Of a DNA stretch of 41,268 nt, positions 1 through 8,005 are shown one piece after another. This DNA is from Lachnospiraceae bacterium. Lineage in GTDB: Bacteria; Bacillota; Clostridia; Lachnospirales; Lachnospiraceae. Position 1 is the first letter of the stretch, and each line of letters begins with the position of its first letter. The stretch spans positions 1 to 41,268 of the forward strand of contig VSNM01000051.1 of the NCBI GenBank assembly GCA_009774245.1, written 5' to 3'. The notes beneath the pieces were generated by a model, which made no database searches, was not told the origin of the DNA, and was given only the letters and a program-made list of their open reading frames with translations. A program made the position numbers and the translations under genes.

Positions 1-498
1 GTGTATGAAGATAAAATGTATATCTGGAATGATGGAGAAATGCCGTTAGGGTTAGATTCAACAGATAAGTTATTCATGAAGCATTCTTCCAAGCCGTATA
101 ATCCCAAACTGGCGGGTATTTTCTTTAAGAGTGGAATGATTGAGGCGTGGGGAAGAGGATTTGACAAAATCAGAGAGGCTTGTGCAAAGTATGATGCGCC
201 ATTGCCAGAATACAATATAAGCGCATCGGGGATTATGGTGCTTTGTAAGGCGTGTGATAAATATTTGAAATTGTTGCGTGATGATGGCCATCATGACCAA
301 AATGGTTATGATGTGGTCATGATGATTTTAGATTTCTGTAAAGAAGCAAGAACCATGTCAGAAATTATGGAAAGATTTGGATTTGATAGTCGGACGAGCT
401 TTAGAAGAAAGTATTTGAACACATTAGTAAAAGAGGGAAAATTAAAGATGACATTGCCGGATAAGCCCAAAAGTAAAAATCAAAAATATTATTCATAA
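1..498 (+). CDS. ATP-binding protein, RecG-like/HATPase_c_4 family, C-terminal part (5' cut by window)
   Basis: The frame is open to the left edge, so the GTG at base 1 is not a proven start. The visible 165 residues match the C-terminal half of the COG2865 family, which combines an AlbA_2 DNA-binding domain, an HATPase_c_4 domain and a winged helix and is usually annotated as a putative transcriptional regulator. The segment with NPKLAGIFFKSGMIEAWGRG (about residues 34-53) is the hallmark of that ATPase-like domain. Residues 100-165 look like a small helix-turn-helix ending in a basic tail. A short inverted motif (CATGACCA..TGGTTATG) occurs inside the gene near 293 and again just after the stop near 515. 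The family is clear from the sequence; its regulatory target cannot be inferred. Confidence 0.75.
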   Translation: MYEDKMYIWNDGEMPLGLDSTDKLFMKHSSKPYNPKLAGIFFKSGMIEAWGRGFDKIREACAKYDAPLPEYNISASGIMVLCKACDKYLKLLRDDGHHDQNGYDVVMMILDFCKEARTMSEIMERFGFDSRTSFRRKYLNTLVKEGKLKMTLPDKPKSKNQKYYS

Positions 499-592
499 TG
501 GAGTTCATGACCATATCATGACCAAAGTGGTTATGATGAAAGCAGCTGTTAAATAGATAGAACTTTATTGTTATAATAAAAGCGGTGCTAAA

Positions 593-838
593 ATGTTGGA
601 GGAAAAGTATGGCGAGCTGCTCCTGGATTACATACTGCTTGCGTTGGACGGGGAATATAAGGGGGAGGAATCGCACCAGAACGACCTATATATGGTGGTA
701 GATGATGCCGAGACAAATAGTAATCAGGACAACACATTGGAAGGGGTGAGAAACGGAAAAATCAGCAGGGTGGAGCTGGTACGCAACGCCGCAAATATCT
801 GTCGGGTGCTGATGTGTATTGGAAATGCTGGACGTTAA
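593..838 (+). pseudogene. Chimeric gene scar: N-terminus of an unknown protein joined to a GH3 beta-glucosidase tail
   Basis: The 81-codon frame has two unrelated halves. Bases 589-676 match bases 13025-13112 at 79 of 88 positions without a gap, so residues 1-28 (EEKYGELLLDYILLA, GEYKGEESH) copy the start of the unknown protein encoded at 12996. From about residue 29 on (QNDLYMVVDDAETNS, DNTLEGVRNG, RNAANICRVLM) the sequence looks like the extreme C-terminus of a family 3 glycoside hydrolase. No catalytic part of either protein is present. A TATAAT at 572-577 lies upstream. This is most likely the junction left by a deletion or recombination. The small frame could be translated, but neither family function can survive. 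Confidence 0.6.
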
Positions 839-845
839 AGTTCAG

Positions 846-913
846 CATTTCACGTCATTGAGAAAACTGTCTGCGGCAAAAAGATTGTTCTGGTATTTTG
901 GAAATGATAAAAT
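846..913 (+). promoter_or_regulatory. Promoter module, copy 1 (68 bp, repeated at 10403)
   Basis: A 68-base block matches 10403-10470 at 54 of 68 positions without gaps. It ends in a sigma-A type promoter: -35 TTGTTC at 885-890, 17-base spacer, -10 TAAAAT at 908-913. It faces the CPBP protease gene. Conservation of both hexamers and the spacing between the copies supports a real promoter. Confidence 0.6.
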
Positions 914-1050
914 GAAAACCTAAATTCCGTAAAGAATTATAATGAGTCATTGTTTACAAGGAATTGAAACCTCCCTGGTTATAACTGATGATAATGCTGC
1001 ATTTCTGCTGCCTTCGTTATGGTTCAATGCGGAGTTTAGGTTTTCATTTT
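909..1050. repeat. 142-bp element bounded by 21-bp inverted repeats
   Basis: Bases 909-929 and 1030-1050 are inverted copies of each other with 20 of 21 matches. They enclose 100 bases lying between the promoter at 885-913 and the start codon at 1068. The left arm begins inside the -10 box. It could be a small non-autonomous insertion (MITE-like) or a long-range RNA stem in the 5' leader. No clear target duplication is visible apart from TA dinucleotides near both ends. Confidence 0.5.
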
Positions 1051-1067
1051 TTATGGAGGCTGAAACA

Positions 1068-1754
1068 ATGTGGATATCGAGAGATTACTGCGAAAATCTG
1101 GGAACATTTCATACGATTGATGGGATAAAAGCGCTTGCGCTTTATAGTATCTATATGTTGATTTTATTGATACAGGGTTTTACATATACAACGAATTTGA
1201 GTGTAGATATTCTGAATAAATTGCAAATTGCGTTTCCTCTTCTTCTCCTCGCAATTTTATTTGTATTTATGGCTTTATCCAACAATAAATTATGTACTGT
1301 TGGCCTGAATAAGACAAAACTTTTTCAAAGTTTACTCCTGGGTATCGTGTTAGCTGTTTGTCTGGTAATAGGAACTGCTGTCTGTTTTCGGGTTTTTCGG
1401 AACAAAGCAGTTGGTATTACTTACCCTTTATTGAGTGTATGGAATATCTTTATTATAGGTGCATTTGAGGAGGAAATCACTTTCCGCGGATATATTCAAA
1501 CCCGCTTAACAGGAATCATCAGACAACCTGTATTGTGCTCTTGTTGTACTGCTTTGCTATTCCTTGCTATACACTATCCTGTGCGCTGGGGTGTGGGCGG
1601 TTTTTCTTTAAACTGTCTATCACTATATTATGTCGTAAGCTTAATAATACTGCATTTTGCGTGTGATTTTGTTTATAATAAAACCAATTGTTTATGGGGT
1701 GCCATAGTATTACACCTTTTGTACAATATAGGTCAATCAATGCTTGTCCTATAA
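1068..1754 (+). CDS. CPBP family intramembrane glutamic endopeptidase
   Basis: A 228-residue multi-span membrane protein of the CPBP (CAAX protease/Abi) family. The diagnostic motif EEEITFRGY (residues 134-142) supplies the paired glutamates and arginine. His169 (FLAIHYPV) and the GAIVLHLLYN segment (211-220, His216 and Asn220) are the other family motifs, so the active site looks complete. Hydrophobic segments lie near residues 22-38, 52-70, 87-108, 122-132, 157-170, 186-200 and 210-226. I chose ATG 1068 because GGAGG at 1055-1059 stands 8 bases in front; a frame opening at 942 would run through the inverted repeat. Bacterial members act in prenyl-protein processing, bacteriocin self-immunity or signalling; the substrate here is unknown. 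Confidence 0.8.
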   Translation: MWISRDYCENLGTFHTIDGIKALALYSIYMLILLIQGFTYTTNLSVDILNKLQIAFPLLLLAILFVFMALSNNKLCTVGLNKTKLFQSLLLGIVLAVCLVIGTAVCFRVFRNKAVGITYPLLSVWNIFIIGAFEEEITFRGYIQTRLTGIIRQPVLCSCCTALLFLAIHYPVRWGVGGFSLNCLSLYYVVSLIILHFACDFVYNKTNCLWGAIVLHLLYNIGQSMLVL

Positions 1755-1874
1755 AATGTCTTTGATCAGGCTCTAAATAAGGAGGTGTAGGAAAATAAGT
1801 GATACAGATTGCGCAGGATTACAGGGAGCGGTATTAGATTCGTTTATTATTTATAACTAACAAAGGAGGCATTT

Positions 1875-2387
1875 ATGAAACTGAAAAAGGCAATGATATT
1901 ACTTGGTACTGTCTGCATACTAAACACAATGATTGTAGGGTGCAGTTCCAGCTCTGAATCTGTTGCCAAAACAGAAGAAAATCAGGCAGGGGAATCGTCA
2001 CCAGAGGCGCCGCAGGAGAATACAGCAGGCAAATGGCAGGTTTTAGAGCCAGATGTTGCGGCTGCTGTCGACGCGGATTTCCTGGGTAAGGTTTGGAAGA
2101 TGGAGGAGGACTCGTTTTTTATCGCTGAAAAGAAGGTAACAATTCTTGATGATGGTTCCAGGTCATACAGTTCTCCAGGCTCCAACGCTGACATTCCTGA
2201 TTCCCAGTTGATTCATGTGGTTTTTGAGGAGGATACTGTTTTTTATAGGAGAACCACTGATGGAAATGGGGAAAACCATGAGGACAAAGAGGCTGAATTT
2301 CAGGATTTGAAGGAGCATATGACCGTTGAAATGAAAGGCAGCTTTAAAAATGATGAATTTCATGCTACAGAAATACGCTTTTTTTAA
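1875..2387 (+). CDS. Lipoprotein of unknown function
   Basis: A 170-residue secreted lipoprotein. The N-terminus is a type II signal peptide: basic MKLKK, a hydrophobic stretch, then a lipobox ending in IVGC with the lipidated cysteine at residue 23. A Ser/Glu-rich linker follows to about residue 50. The rest (about 52-170) is a small mixed alpha/beta domain with no motif I recognise. AAAGGAGG lies just before the ATG. It is followed at once by a second lipoprotein and an ABC exporter, so it may belong to that operon as an extracytoplasmic accessory protein. Function is inferred only from topology and context. Confidence 0.7.
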   Translation: MKLKKAMILLGTVCILNTMIVGCSSSSESVAKTEENQAGESSPEAPQENTAGKWQVLEPDVAAAVDADFLGKVWKMEEDSFFIAEKKVTILDDGSRSYSSPGSNADIPDSQLIHVVFEEDTVFYRRTTDGNGENHEDKEAEFQDLKEHMTVEMKGSFKNDEFHATEIRFF

Positions 2388-2405
2388 GGAGTGAGGAGAA
2401 AGATT

Positions 2406-2885
2406 ATGAAAAGGAAATTTATTCTAATATTTGTGATCGTTATAGCGATGGGGATGACCGCCTGCTCATCGGAATCAAAAGAGGAAACAATATCTGTGGG
2501 GACTGATTCCCAGCAGGAAACAGATCAGGAAGCATCTGTAGATACAAAAGCTGCGGAAACAGAAACGAATCTTGTGGAACCGTCAGAGCCGGAGATGGCA
2601 GAAGAGGATGGACAGGTTTCTCCAGATCCCATAGCCGGAATTGTCGAAAAGTACGAAGGCAGTACAATCACAATCAGGACGCCGGAGGATGACATGCTCT
2701 ACTATTTTTCTACGGAGAATGCGCAGATATTGGAAGGGTTTTCCACGGAAAGCGCTCACGCAGTAGAAGGAGATTTCTCCATTGCTGTGGGTGATAAGGT
2801 GGAGATCAGTTACCGGGGGCTGATTGATTTTGATGAGGAGCATCCCGATGAAGCTGTAAAAATTGTAGTGATCACAGTTGAATAA
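2406..2885 (+). CDS. Lipoprotein of unknown function
   Basis: A 159-residue lipoprotein with lipobox MTAC (Cys20 from the chosen start). A long acidic Glu/Thr-rich linker runs to about residue 75. It is followed by a compact domain that begins PDPIAGIVEKYEGSTITI and looks like a small beta-barrel of the kind found in YobA/DUF3221-like secreted proteins; that resemblance is weak. ATG 2406 is preferred over GTG 2391 because GAGGAG at 2393-2398 lies 7 bases upstream. The gene starts 18 bases after the previous lipoprotein and ends 30 bases before the ABC ATPase, which suggests cotranscription. No function can be assigned. Confidence 0.65.
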   Translation: MKRKFILIFVIVIAMGMTACSSESKEETISVGTDSQQETDQEASVDTKAAETETNLVEPSEPEMAEEDGQVSPDPIAGIVEKYEGSTITIRTPEDDMLYYFSTENAQILEGFSTESAHAVEGDFSIAVGDKVEISYRGLIDFDEEHPDEAVKIVVITVE

Positions 2886-2915
2886 ATTTGCTGATATGTG
2901 TGAGGAGGATTGGCA

Positions 2916-3766
2916 ATGACAAATGCTTTCAGGGTATCAGGGCTTACCAAAACGTATCAGGATTTTGTTTTGGATCATGTCTCCTTCACCGTTCCCAGCG
3001 GCTCCATTGTCGGACTGATTGGAGAAAACGGCGCAGGAAAAAGCACAACTATCAATGTTGCTTTGGGGCTGATTCAAAAGGAAGACGGTACTGTTTCTAT
3101 TTTGGACAGCGAGGAACTCGATGGGGATGCCAAAGAACAGATCGGCGTCGTGTTCGATGGCAGCAATTATCCGGAAATCCTTCTCCACGGAAATTGAACC
3201 GGGTTATGAAAAATATTTACAGGACGTGGGACGAACAGGCTTATCTGCGTCTGCTGAAACAGTTTTCCCTGCCGATGGATAAGCAGATCAAACAGTTTTC
3301 AAAAGGAATGAAGATGAAGCTGGCAATCTCCGTTGCATTTTCCCATCATTCCAGGCTATTGGTCTTGGACGAAGCCACCAGCGGCTTAGACCCGGTTGTC
3401 CGGGATGATATTCTGGATATGCTTTTAGATTTCGTGCAGGACGAGGGGCATTCCATACTGATGTCTTCCCACATCACCAGCGATTTGGAGAAGATTGCCG
3501 ATTATATCGTATTTATCCATGAAGGGAAAGTGGTTTTTGAGAAACCTAAAGATGAACTGACCGAGCAGTATGGCATCATCAAGTGCGGCGCGGCGCAGTT
3601 TGATGCGCTGGATAAATCTGATATTATCTCATATCGTAAAATGGACTATGAATGGCAGATATTGGTTTCAGACCGGGAGAGGATGCAGAAAAAATATCCG
3701 AAAGCCCTGGTTGTCCCGGCAACGATTGATGAAATTATGCTTCTTTATGTAAAGGGGGAAAAGTGA
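2916..3766 (+). pseudogene. ABC transporter ATP-binding protein, broken by a 1-base frameshift
   Basis: The two halves of a normal ATPase of about 285 residues lie in different frames. Frame 1 (2916-3197) carries the N-terminus and Walker A GENGAGKST, then stops at 3195-3197. Frame 2 continues with PSPRKLNRVMKN, the signature-like QFSKGMKMKLA, Walker B LLVLDEATSGLD and H-loop SSHITSD to 3766. The halves join at the A-run around 3175-3177: adding one A there restores an uninterrupted reading PEN(P)SPRKLN. A single-base deletion is the simplest explanation, either real or a sequencing error. Start ATG 2916 has AGGAGG at 2903-2908. The stop overlaps the permease start by one base, so the pair formed one exporter. 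Confidence 0.8.
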
Positions 3767-4395
3767 TGAAAGGCGTTTTGGTGAAAGATCTCTATATTGC
3801 AAGGAGCAATATCCTCGTGACGATCGTCAGTTTAGTTGTTCTGGGCTTCGGATTATCCTTTTTGCTGGAAACCAGCGCGCTTCTGGTTCTGGCTCCGGTT
3901 GTCTCCACGACAGCGGCCTTTATCAGTATTACCAGTGATGCGGCTTCCAAATGGAACAAAAATGTTATTACCATGCCAATATCGAGGAACCAGATCATTG
4001 GTGAGAAGTTTTTGTTTTATATCCTGCTTGCCGTATTGGGAATGCTGGCAGCGCTGGTTCCCTGTGCCGTGCTTGCCGGTTTCGGTATGGATATCACGCT
4101 ATACTCGCTGTTACTGTACGGCTCTATCGGAATGAGCTGCACCCTGTTGGCAGGCGGTATCAGTCTGCCGTGTGCGTACTTATTTGATCCGGAGAAATCG
4201 CAGATTGTTTTTATGATGTCATTTATGGCGTCAACAGGGATTATTACCGGGCTTGTGCTTCTTATCAATTTGATTTTTCCTGTAAAGGAAAATATCCTCC
4301 TGGCTTTCCAGATTGTACTTATCATTTCTGTTATCTGGTTTTTTATCTCATACAGGATTGCAGTAAAGGTATATCAGAAGCGGGATATTACCTGA
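3766..4395 (+). CDS. ABC-2 type transporter permease
   Basis: A 209-residue integral membrane protein, the partner of the broken ATPase directly upstream (TGATG overlap). Six hydrophobic segments are visible, near residues 15-33, 38-55, 84-105, 113-136, 150-172 and 179-200. A short basic N-terminus (MKGVLVKDLYIARSN) is typical of ABC-2 permeases of the YtrC/DUF3796-like type in GntR-controlled exporters. No GntR regulator gene is adjacent here; two lipoproteins occupy that side. If the ATPase frameshift is real, this permease lacks its own motor. The substrate is unknown. Confidence 0.75.
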   Translation: MKGVLVKDLYIARSNILVTIVSLVVLGFGLSFLLETSALLVLAPVVSTTAAFISITSDAASKWNKNVITMPISRNQIIGEKFLFYILLAVLGMLAALVPCAVLAGFGMDITLYSLLLYGSIGMSCTLLAGGISLPCAYLFDPEKSQIVFMMSFMASTGIITGLVLLINLIFPVKENILLAFQIVLIISVIWFFISYRIAVKVYQKRDIT

Positions 4396-4433
4396 TGAGT
4401 ATCGGATGAAAATGACAGGGTAAATATTTTTTC

Positions 4434-4459
4434 TGTCACAAAGGCATGGGAGCATTGTC
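4434..4459 (+). promoter_or_regulatory. Candidate ECF-type promoter of the sigma factor gene
   Basis: TGTCACA (4434-4440) and TGTC (4456-4459) are separated by 15 bases and lie just before the sigma gene's ribosome binding site (AGGAGG 4469-4474). The layout resembles autoregulated ECF promoters (a TGTCA-like -35 and a CGTC-like -10). TGACAG at 4413-4418 is an inverted partner of CTGTCA, so a weak hairpin is an alternative reading. Confidence 0.3.
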
Positions 4460-4483
4460 TAAGTAAACAGGAGGTAAAAATCT

Positions 4484-5335
4484 ATGAAGAAAAAAACGAA
4501 TGAAGAATTACAGGCTTTTGTTGATAAAGCCATAGCGGGGGATAAAAACGCCCTTGAGACACTTATTGCAGGTGTGCAGGATATTGTATTCAATTTATCA
4601 CTGCGAATGCTTGGTACATTCGCAGACGCAGAGGACGCAACACAGGATATTTTGTTGAAAATGATTACACATCTTTCTTCTTTCAGAGGTGACAGTTCAT
4701 TTACAACATGGGTATTCCGTATTGCGGTTAACCATCTGAAAAATTACAAAAAGCATATGTTCGCCCACCATCCACTCAGTTTTGAATTTTATGGAAACGA
4801 CATAGAAAACGGAAAAACAGAGTATGTGCCGGATTTAACGCAGAATGTGGAAAAAGAAATATTGGCGGAAGAACTGAAAATGTCCTGTACGAATGTAATG
4901 CTTCAATGCCTTGATGTGGAAAGCAGATGTATTTTCATATTGGGTACAATGTTTAAAATTGACAGCCGGATTGCGGGGGATATACTGGAAATAACCCCGG
5001 AAGCATACAGACAGCGGCTTTCCCGCATACGCAAAAAAATGGCAGATTTTTTAGGGGAATATTGCGGAGAGTACGGCAGCGGCAGATGTAAATGCAAAGA
5101 AAGAGTAAACTATGCAATACAGAATCACAGGATAAATCCATTACAGCTTGATTATATGACAGCTGCTGAAATCCCCATTCAGACCTTGATAGATGTGAAA
5201 AACGCCATGGAGGATATTGACGATTTATCGCAGGATTTTTCATTCTGCAAACCCTATCAGTCTCCCGAACGCACGAGGCAGATGATACAGGAGTTTTTAG
5301 ATTCCACACAGCTTTCCATTATCCAGAAGTCGTAA
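4484..5335 (+). CDS. ECF-type RNA polymerase sigma factor with Cys-containing C-terminal extension
   Basis: A 283-residue sigma-70 family protein. Region 2 is clear (residues about 22-95: RMLGTFADAEDATQDILLKM, then FRGDSSFTTWVFRIAVNHLKN, with the -10 recognition helix). Region 4 follows (about 128-190: EELKMSCTNVMLQCLDVESR, ITPEAYRQRLSRIRKKM). An extra tail of about 90 residues contains a Cys cluster (EYCGEYGSGRCKCKERV) and then NHRINPLQLDYM. No anti-sigma gene is adjacent. Extensions of this kind in other ECF groups regulate the factor in cis, so the cysteines may sense metal or redox state (inference). AGGAGG precedes the ATG. Confidence 0.85.
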   Translation: MKKKTNEELQAFVDKAIAGDKNALETLIAGVQDIVFNLSLRMLGTFADAEDATQDILLKMITHLSSFRGDSSFTTWVFRIAVNHLKNYKKHMFAHHPLSFEFYGNDIENGKTEYVPDLTQNVEKEILAEELKMSCTNVMLQCLDVESRCIFILGTMFKIDSRIAGDILEITPEAYRQRLSRIRKKMADFLGEYCGEYGSGRCKCKERVNYAIQNHRINPLQLDYMTAAEIPIQTLIDVKNAMEDIDDLSQDFSFCKPYQSPERTRQMIQEFLDSTQLSIIQKS

Positions 5336-5373
5336 GGAACTGTCCCAAAATAACTTACCATATTACAGTTCCT
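5335..5373. repeat. Short palindromic element, AGGAACTGT family, copy 1
   Basis: The block begins AGGAACTGT (5335-5343) and ends in its inverse ACAGTTCCT (5365-5373), with CAAAATAACTT inside. The same end structure, AGGAACTGT plus three variable bases plus an A-rich AATAACT, occurs at 12021 and, inverted, at 25934. It lies between the sigma factor stop and the next gene. It is probably a decayed mobile palindrome, though a terminator role is possible. Confidence 0.45.
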
Positions 5374-5390
5374 AAAGGAGATAACATATT

Positions 5391-6074
5391 ATGAATACAC
5401 AATTAATCATGGACTACTTATCGGCATTGAGCATGAATAACAATCGTGAATGGTATCATGCAAACAAGGACGAATATAAAAAAGCAAATACAGAATTTGA
5501 ATCATTATTACAGACATTGATACTTGAAATCGGTAAGTTTGACAGCAGCATTTTACATAACAATCCCAAAGACCTCACGTTTAAAATCGTAAGGGATACC
5601 CGGTTTAGCCATGACAAATCACCGTATAATCCCGCGTTCCGTGCCCATATCTCTCCAAAAGGGAAACTGCCTGTTCCTGTCGGCTATTATCTTATGATAA
5701 AGCCGGGGAATCAATCCTTTTTGGGTGGCGGACTGTTTGCAGATATGTTTAAGGACGCAACAACGATGATACGGGATTATATTTCCCGGAACGGAAACGA
5801 ATGGGAAAAGATTATCCATCAACCGGAATTTGAAAAATATTTTACTGTAAGGGGAACAGCATTAAAGAATGTTCCGGCTGGATATGAAAAAGAACACCCT
5901 CAGGCAGACTACCTAAAATTTAAGAGCTGGTATCTGGAATACCCGTTAAAAGATGAAGAAGTGAAAAATGAAGAAACATTTCTCGTAAAAGCAATACAAC
6001 TTTTTCAGATTATGAAACCTTTTAACGACTATTTGAACAAAGCACTTGTGGACTTTCAAATGCCCACAAGATAA
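5391..6074 (+). CDS. DUF2461 family protein (TIGR02453)
   Basis: A 227-residue soluble protein matching the DUF2461/TIGR02453 family over its whole length. Hallmarks are NNNREWYHANKDEY near the N-terminus, DLTFKIVRDTRFSHDKSPY (about residues 61-79) and the glycine-rich YYLMIKPGNQSFLGGGLF stretch (about 98-115). The biochemical role of the family is not established. AAAGGAG precedes the ATG. The stop codon overlaps the first bases of the control region of the downstream two-component system. Confidence 0.85.
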   Translation: MNTQLIMDYLSALSMNNNREWYHANKDEYKKANTEFESLLQTLILEIGKFDSSILHNNPKDLTFKIVRDTRFSHDKSPYNPAFRAHISPKGKLPVPVGYYLMIKPGNQSFLGGGLFADMFKDATTMIRDYISRNGNEWEKIIHQPEFEKYFTVRGTALKNVPAGYEKEHPQADYLKFKSWYLEYPLKDEEVKNEETFLVKAIQLFQIMKPFNDYLNKALVDFQMPTR

Positions 6075-6200
6075 AATCGTAAGAAAATCTATAGAAAAAG
6101 ATCAGAATCTTGTATGAATAAACAAGGAAATGGTGCTTATGTTTTTGGTATAATGAGCGTACTAAGACATGGGCACCTTTTGTCTGGGAGGAGGTTTCAC
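6073..6200 (+). promoter_or_regulatory. Control region of the two-component operon (copy A of a duplicated region)
   Basis: This block is repeated with high similarity at 8006-8138 in front of the ABC exporter. It contains two AGAAAA half-sites exactly 11 bases apart (6082 and 6093) within TCGTAAGAAAATC..TAGAAAAAG, the spacing expected for a dimeric OmpR-family regulator. A -10 TATAAT lies at 6149-6154 without a good -35, consistent with activator dependence. A conserved block with GTACTAA(G/A)..CATGGGCAC follows, then GGAGG before ATG 6201. Binding by the adjacent regulator is inference. Confidence 0.65.
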
Positions 6201-6902
6201 ATGAAACACAATATATTGGTAGTGGACGATGAGAAAGAACTGGCCGATGTGATCGAGCTTTATCTCACAGCAGACGGCTGCACGGTTCATAAATGTTACA
6301 CGGGCGCGGAAGCTCTGGAATGCATCGCACATACAGACCTGGATCTGGCAATTCTGGATGTGATGCTCCCTGATGCGGACGGTTTTCAAATCTGTAAAAA
6401 GATCAGGGAGAAGTTCTGGTATCCTATTATTATGCTCACGGCAAAAGGGACGGACGTGGATAAGATCACCGGGCTGTCCATTGGGGCGGATGATTATATC
6501 ACGAAGCCTTTTAACCCGCTGGAAGTGGTTGCCCGTGTAAAAACCCAGCTGCGGCGGTACCGGCTTTACAATCAGTCTGCGACGAGTCAGGGGGAGCCGG
6601 CCTGCGAGCACGATATACGGGGACTGGTAATCAACAGGGACAGCCATAAATGCTTTTTATTTGGAAGAGAACTGCAGCTGACACCCATTGAGTTTGCCAT
6701 CCTCTGGTATCTTAGTGAGCGGCAGGGCGTTGTGGTGCCTTCCGAGGAGCTTTTTGAGGCTGTATGGGGCGAGAAGTTCCTGCAGAACAATAATACCGTC
6801 ATGGCCCATATCGGGCGGCTGCGGGAGAAGCTGGGAGAGCCTGCCAGAAATCCAAGGTTTATTAAGACAGTATGGGGGGTTGGTTATACCATTGAAAAAT
6901 AG
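6201..6902 (+). CDS. OmpR/PhoB-family response regulator (VanR-like)
   Basis: A 233-residue two-domain regulator. The receiver domain (1-120) has the acidic pair Asp9/Asp10 (VVDDE), phosphoacceptor Asp53 (ILDVMLPDADG), Thr80 and Lys102 (TKPFNP). The winged-helix DNA-binding domain covers about 135-233 (LTPIEFAILWYL, HIGRLREKLGE, TVWGVGYTIEK). ATG 6201 is chosen because GGGAGGAGG lies 6 bases upstream; the receiver domain begins right there. The histidine kinase gene overlaps its 3' end. It resembles VanR in sequence, but no vancomycin-resistance enzymes are present. The duplicated control region suggests it regulates its own operon and the ABC exporter at 8139. Confidence 0.9.
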   Translation: MKHNILVVDDEKELADVIELYLTADGCTVHKCYTGAEALECIAHTDLDLAILDVMLPDADGFQICKKIREKFWYPIIMLTAKGTDVDKITGLSIGADDYITKPFNPLEVVARVKTQLRRYRLYNQSATSQGEPACEHDIRGLVINRDSHKCFLFGRELQLTPIEFAILWYLSERQGVVVPSEELFEAVWGEKFLQNNNTVMAHIGRLREKLGEPARNPRFIKTVWGVGYTIEK

Positions 6903-8004
6903 AAAAAATTTCCGCCAGCTTCGCATAAAGATTTTTATTCGGACGATTGCCGCGCTGGTAACTGCTGTCTTTGTCATCTATATCACATACTCTGTTTTAC
7001 TGCGCGGCCGCTTCGCTGATGGGATGGTGGCGCTTTTTCAGACTGTCTTTGGAATCAAACAGGATGCGGCCCTTCAGCTGTATGTGCGGATCTTTCGCAG
7101 TCATATGGACGCCATCATTCTGTTTTCGATGTTGTTGGTATTCGCTGTATTGTTTTATTTTTATCTCCGTTGGCTTACACGGTATTTTGAGACAGTCAGT
7201 GAAGGAATGGATATCCTGCTTGCGGATGCGCCGGGAGAGATATCCCTTCCCTCGGAGCTCTTCTCCATCGAGAGGAAAATGAACCTGGCAAAGCACATGG
7301 TCATCTTGCAGAAAAGTGATATGCTCATGGCCGAACAGCGGAAAAACGATTTGATCATGTATCTGGCCCACGACCTGAAAACGCCGCTTGCCTCCACCAT
7401 CAGCTATCTGAATCTGCTCCAGGATGAAAAACAGATTTCCGAAGAGCTTCGGGAGAAATACATCTCGATCTCTCTTGCCAAGTCGCAGCGGCTGGAGGAG
7501 CTGGTCAACGAATTTCTGGAAATTGCGAGATACAGCCTGTCGAACATCACACTGCAGTATAAGGAGATCAATCTCACCCGCCTGTTGGAGCAGCTTGTAT
7601 ATGAGTTTCAGCCGATTCTGGACAGAAAGGGGCTGACCTGCCGCCTCGCGGCTGCAGATGATATTTTGCTGAAATGTGACGCTGATAAGATGCAGCGGGT
7701 GTTTGACAATCTTTTGCGTAATGCCGTACTTTACAGCTATGACAAAACCGAAATCACCATCGAGGTCGAACCGGATAAAGACAGCCTGGTGCTGAGATTT
7801 TCCAATCACGGCGGAACCATTCCAATAGAACGGCTGGAGCGGATATTTGAACAGTTTTACAGACTGGATACGGAGCGCAGCTCTGGCGGAACCGGGCTGG
7901 GGCTGGCCATTGCCAGACAGATCGTCACACTTCATAAGGGGACAATCACAGCGGAAAGTGAAAATGAGCTGACGGTTTTTACGGTAACGCTTCCTGTTTT
8001 GTAG
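6892..8004 (+). CDS. Sensor histidine kinase (VanS-like)
   Basis: A 370-residue membrane kinase. Two transmembrane segments (about 15-36 and 73-95) enclose a short extracytoplasmic loop of roughly 35 residues, typical of intramembrane or peptide-antibiotic sensors. The H-box is YLAHDLKTPLA with His160. The N-box is NLLRNAVLYS, the G1 equivalent is FSNHGGTIP, and the G2 box is GGTGLGLAIARQIV. The proposed start is TTG 6892, overlapping the regulator stop by 11 bases with GGGGGG at 6874-6879 in front. No ATG is available close to the first membrane segment. Together with the regulator it forms a complete two-component system. Confidence 0.85.
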   Translation: MKNRKNFRQLRIKIFIRTIAALVTAVFVIYITYSVLLRGRFADGMVALFQTVFGIKQDAALQLYVRIFRSHMDAIILFSMLLVFAVLFYFYLRWLTRYFETVSEGMDILLADAPGEISLPSELFSIERKMNLAKHMVILQKSDMLMAEQRKNDLIMYLAHDLKTPLASTISYLNLLQDEKQISEELREKYISISLAKSQRLEELVNEFLEIARYSLSNITLQYKEINLTRLLEQLVYEFQPILDRKGLTCRLAAADDILLKCDADKMQRVFDNLLRNAVLYSYDKTEITIEVEPDKDSLVLRFSNHGGTIPIERLERIFEQFYRLDTERSSGGTGLGLAIARQIVTLHKGTITAESENELTVFTVTLPVL

Positions 8005-8005
8005 G

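Noticed and set aside
2888..3200. Reading the first 100 codons of the 2888-3766 frame as real protein
   Set aside because: That part gives nonsense rich in Cys and Arg, while the other frame encodes a normal ATPase N-terminus with Walker A.
3170..3200. Programmed ribosomal frameshift in the ABC ATPase
   Set aside because: No classic slippery heptamer with a stimulating stem or internal Shine-Dalgarno is visible, and the family is normally made in one frame.
6201..8004. Vancomycin resistance cluster
   Set aside because: The regulator and kinase look like VanR/VanS, but no vanH, vanA/B, vanX or related genes are present; the neighbour is an ABC exporter.
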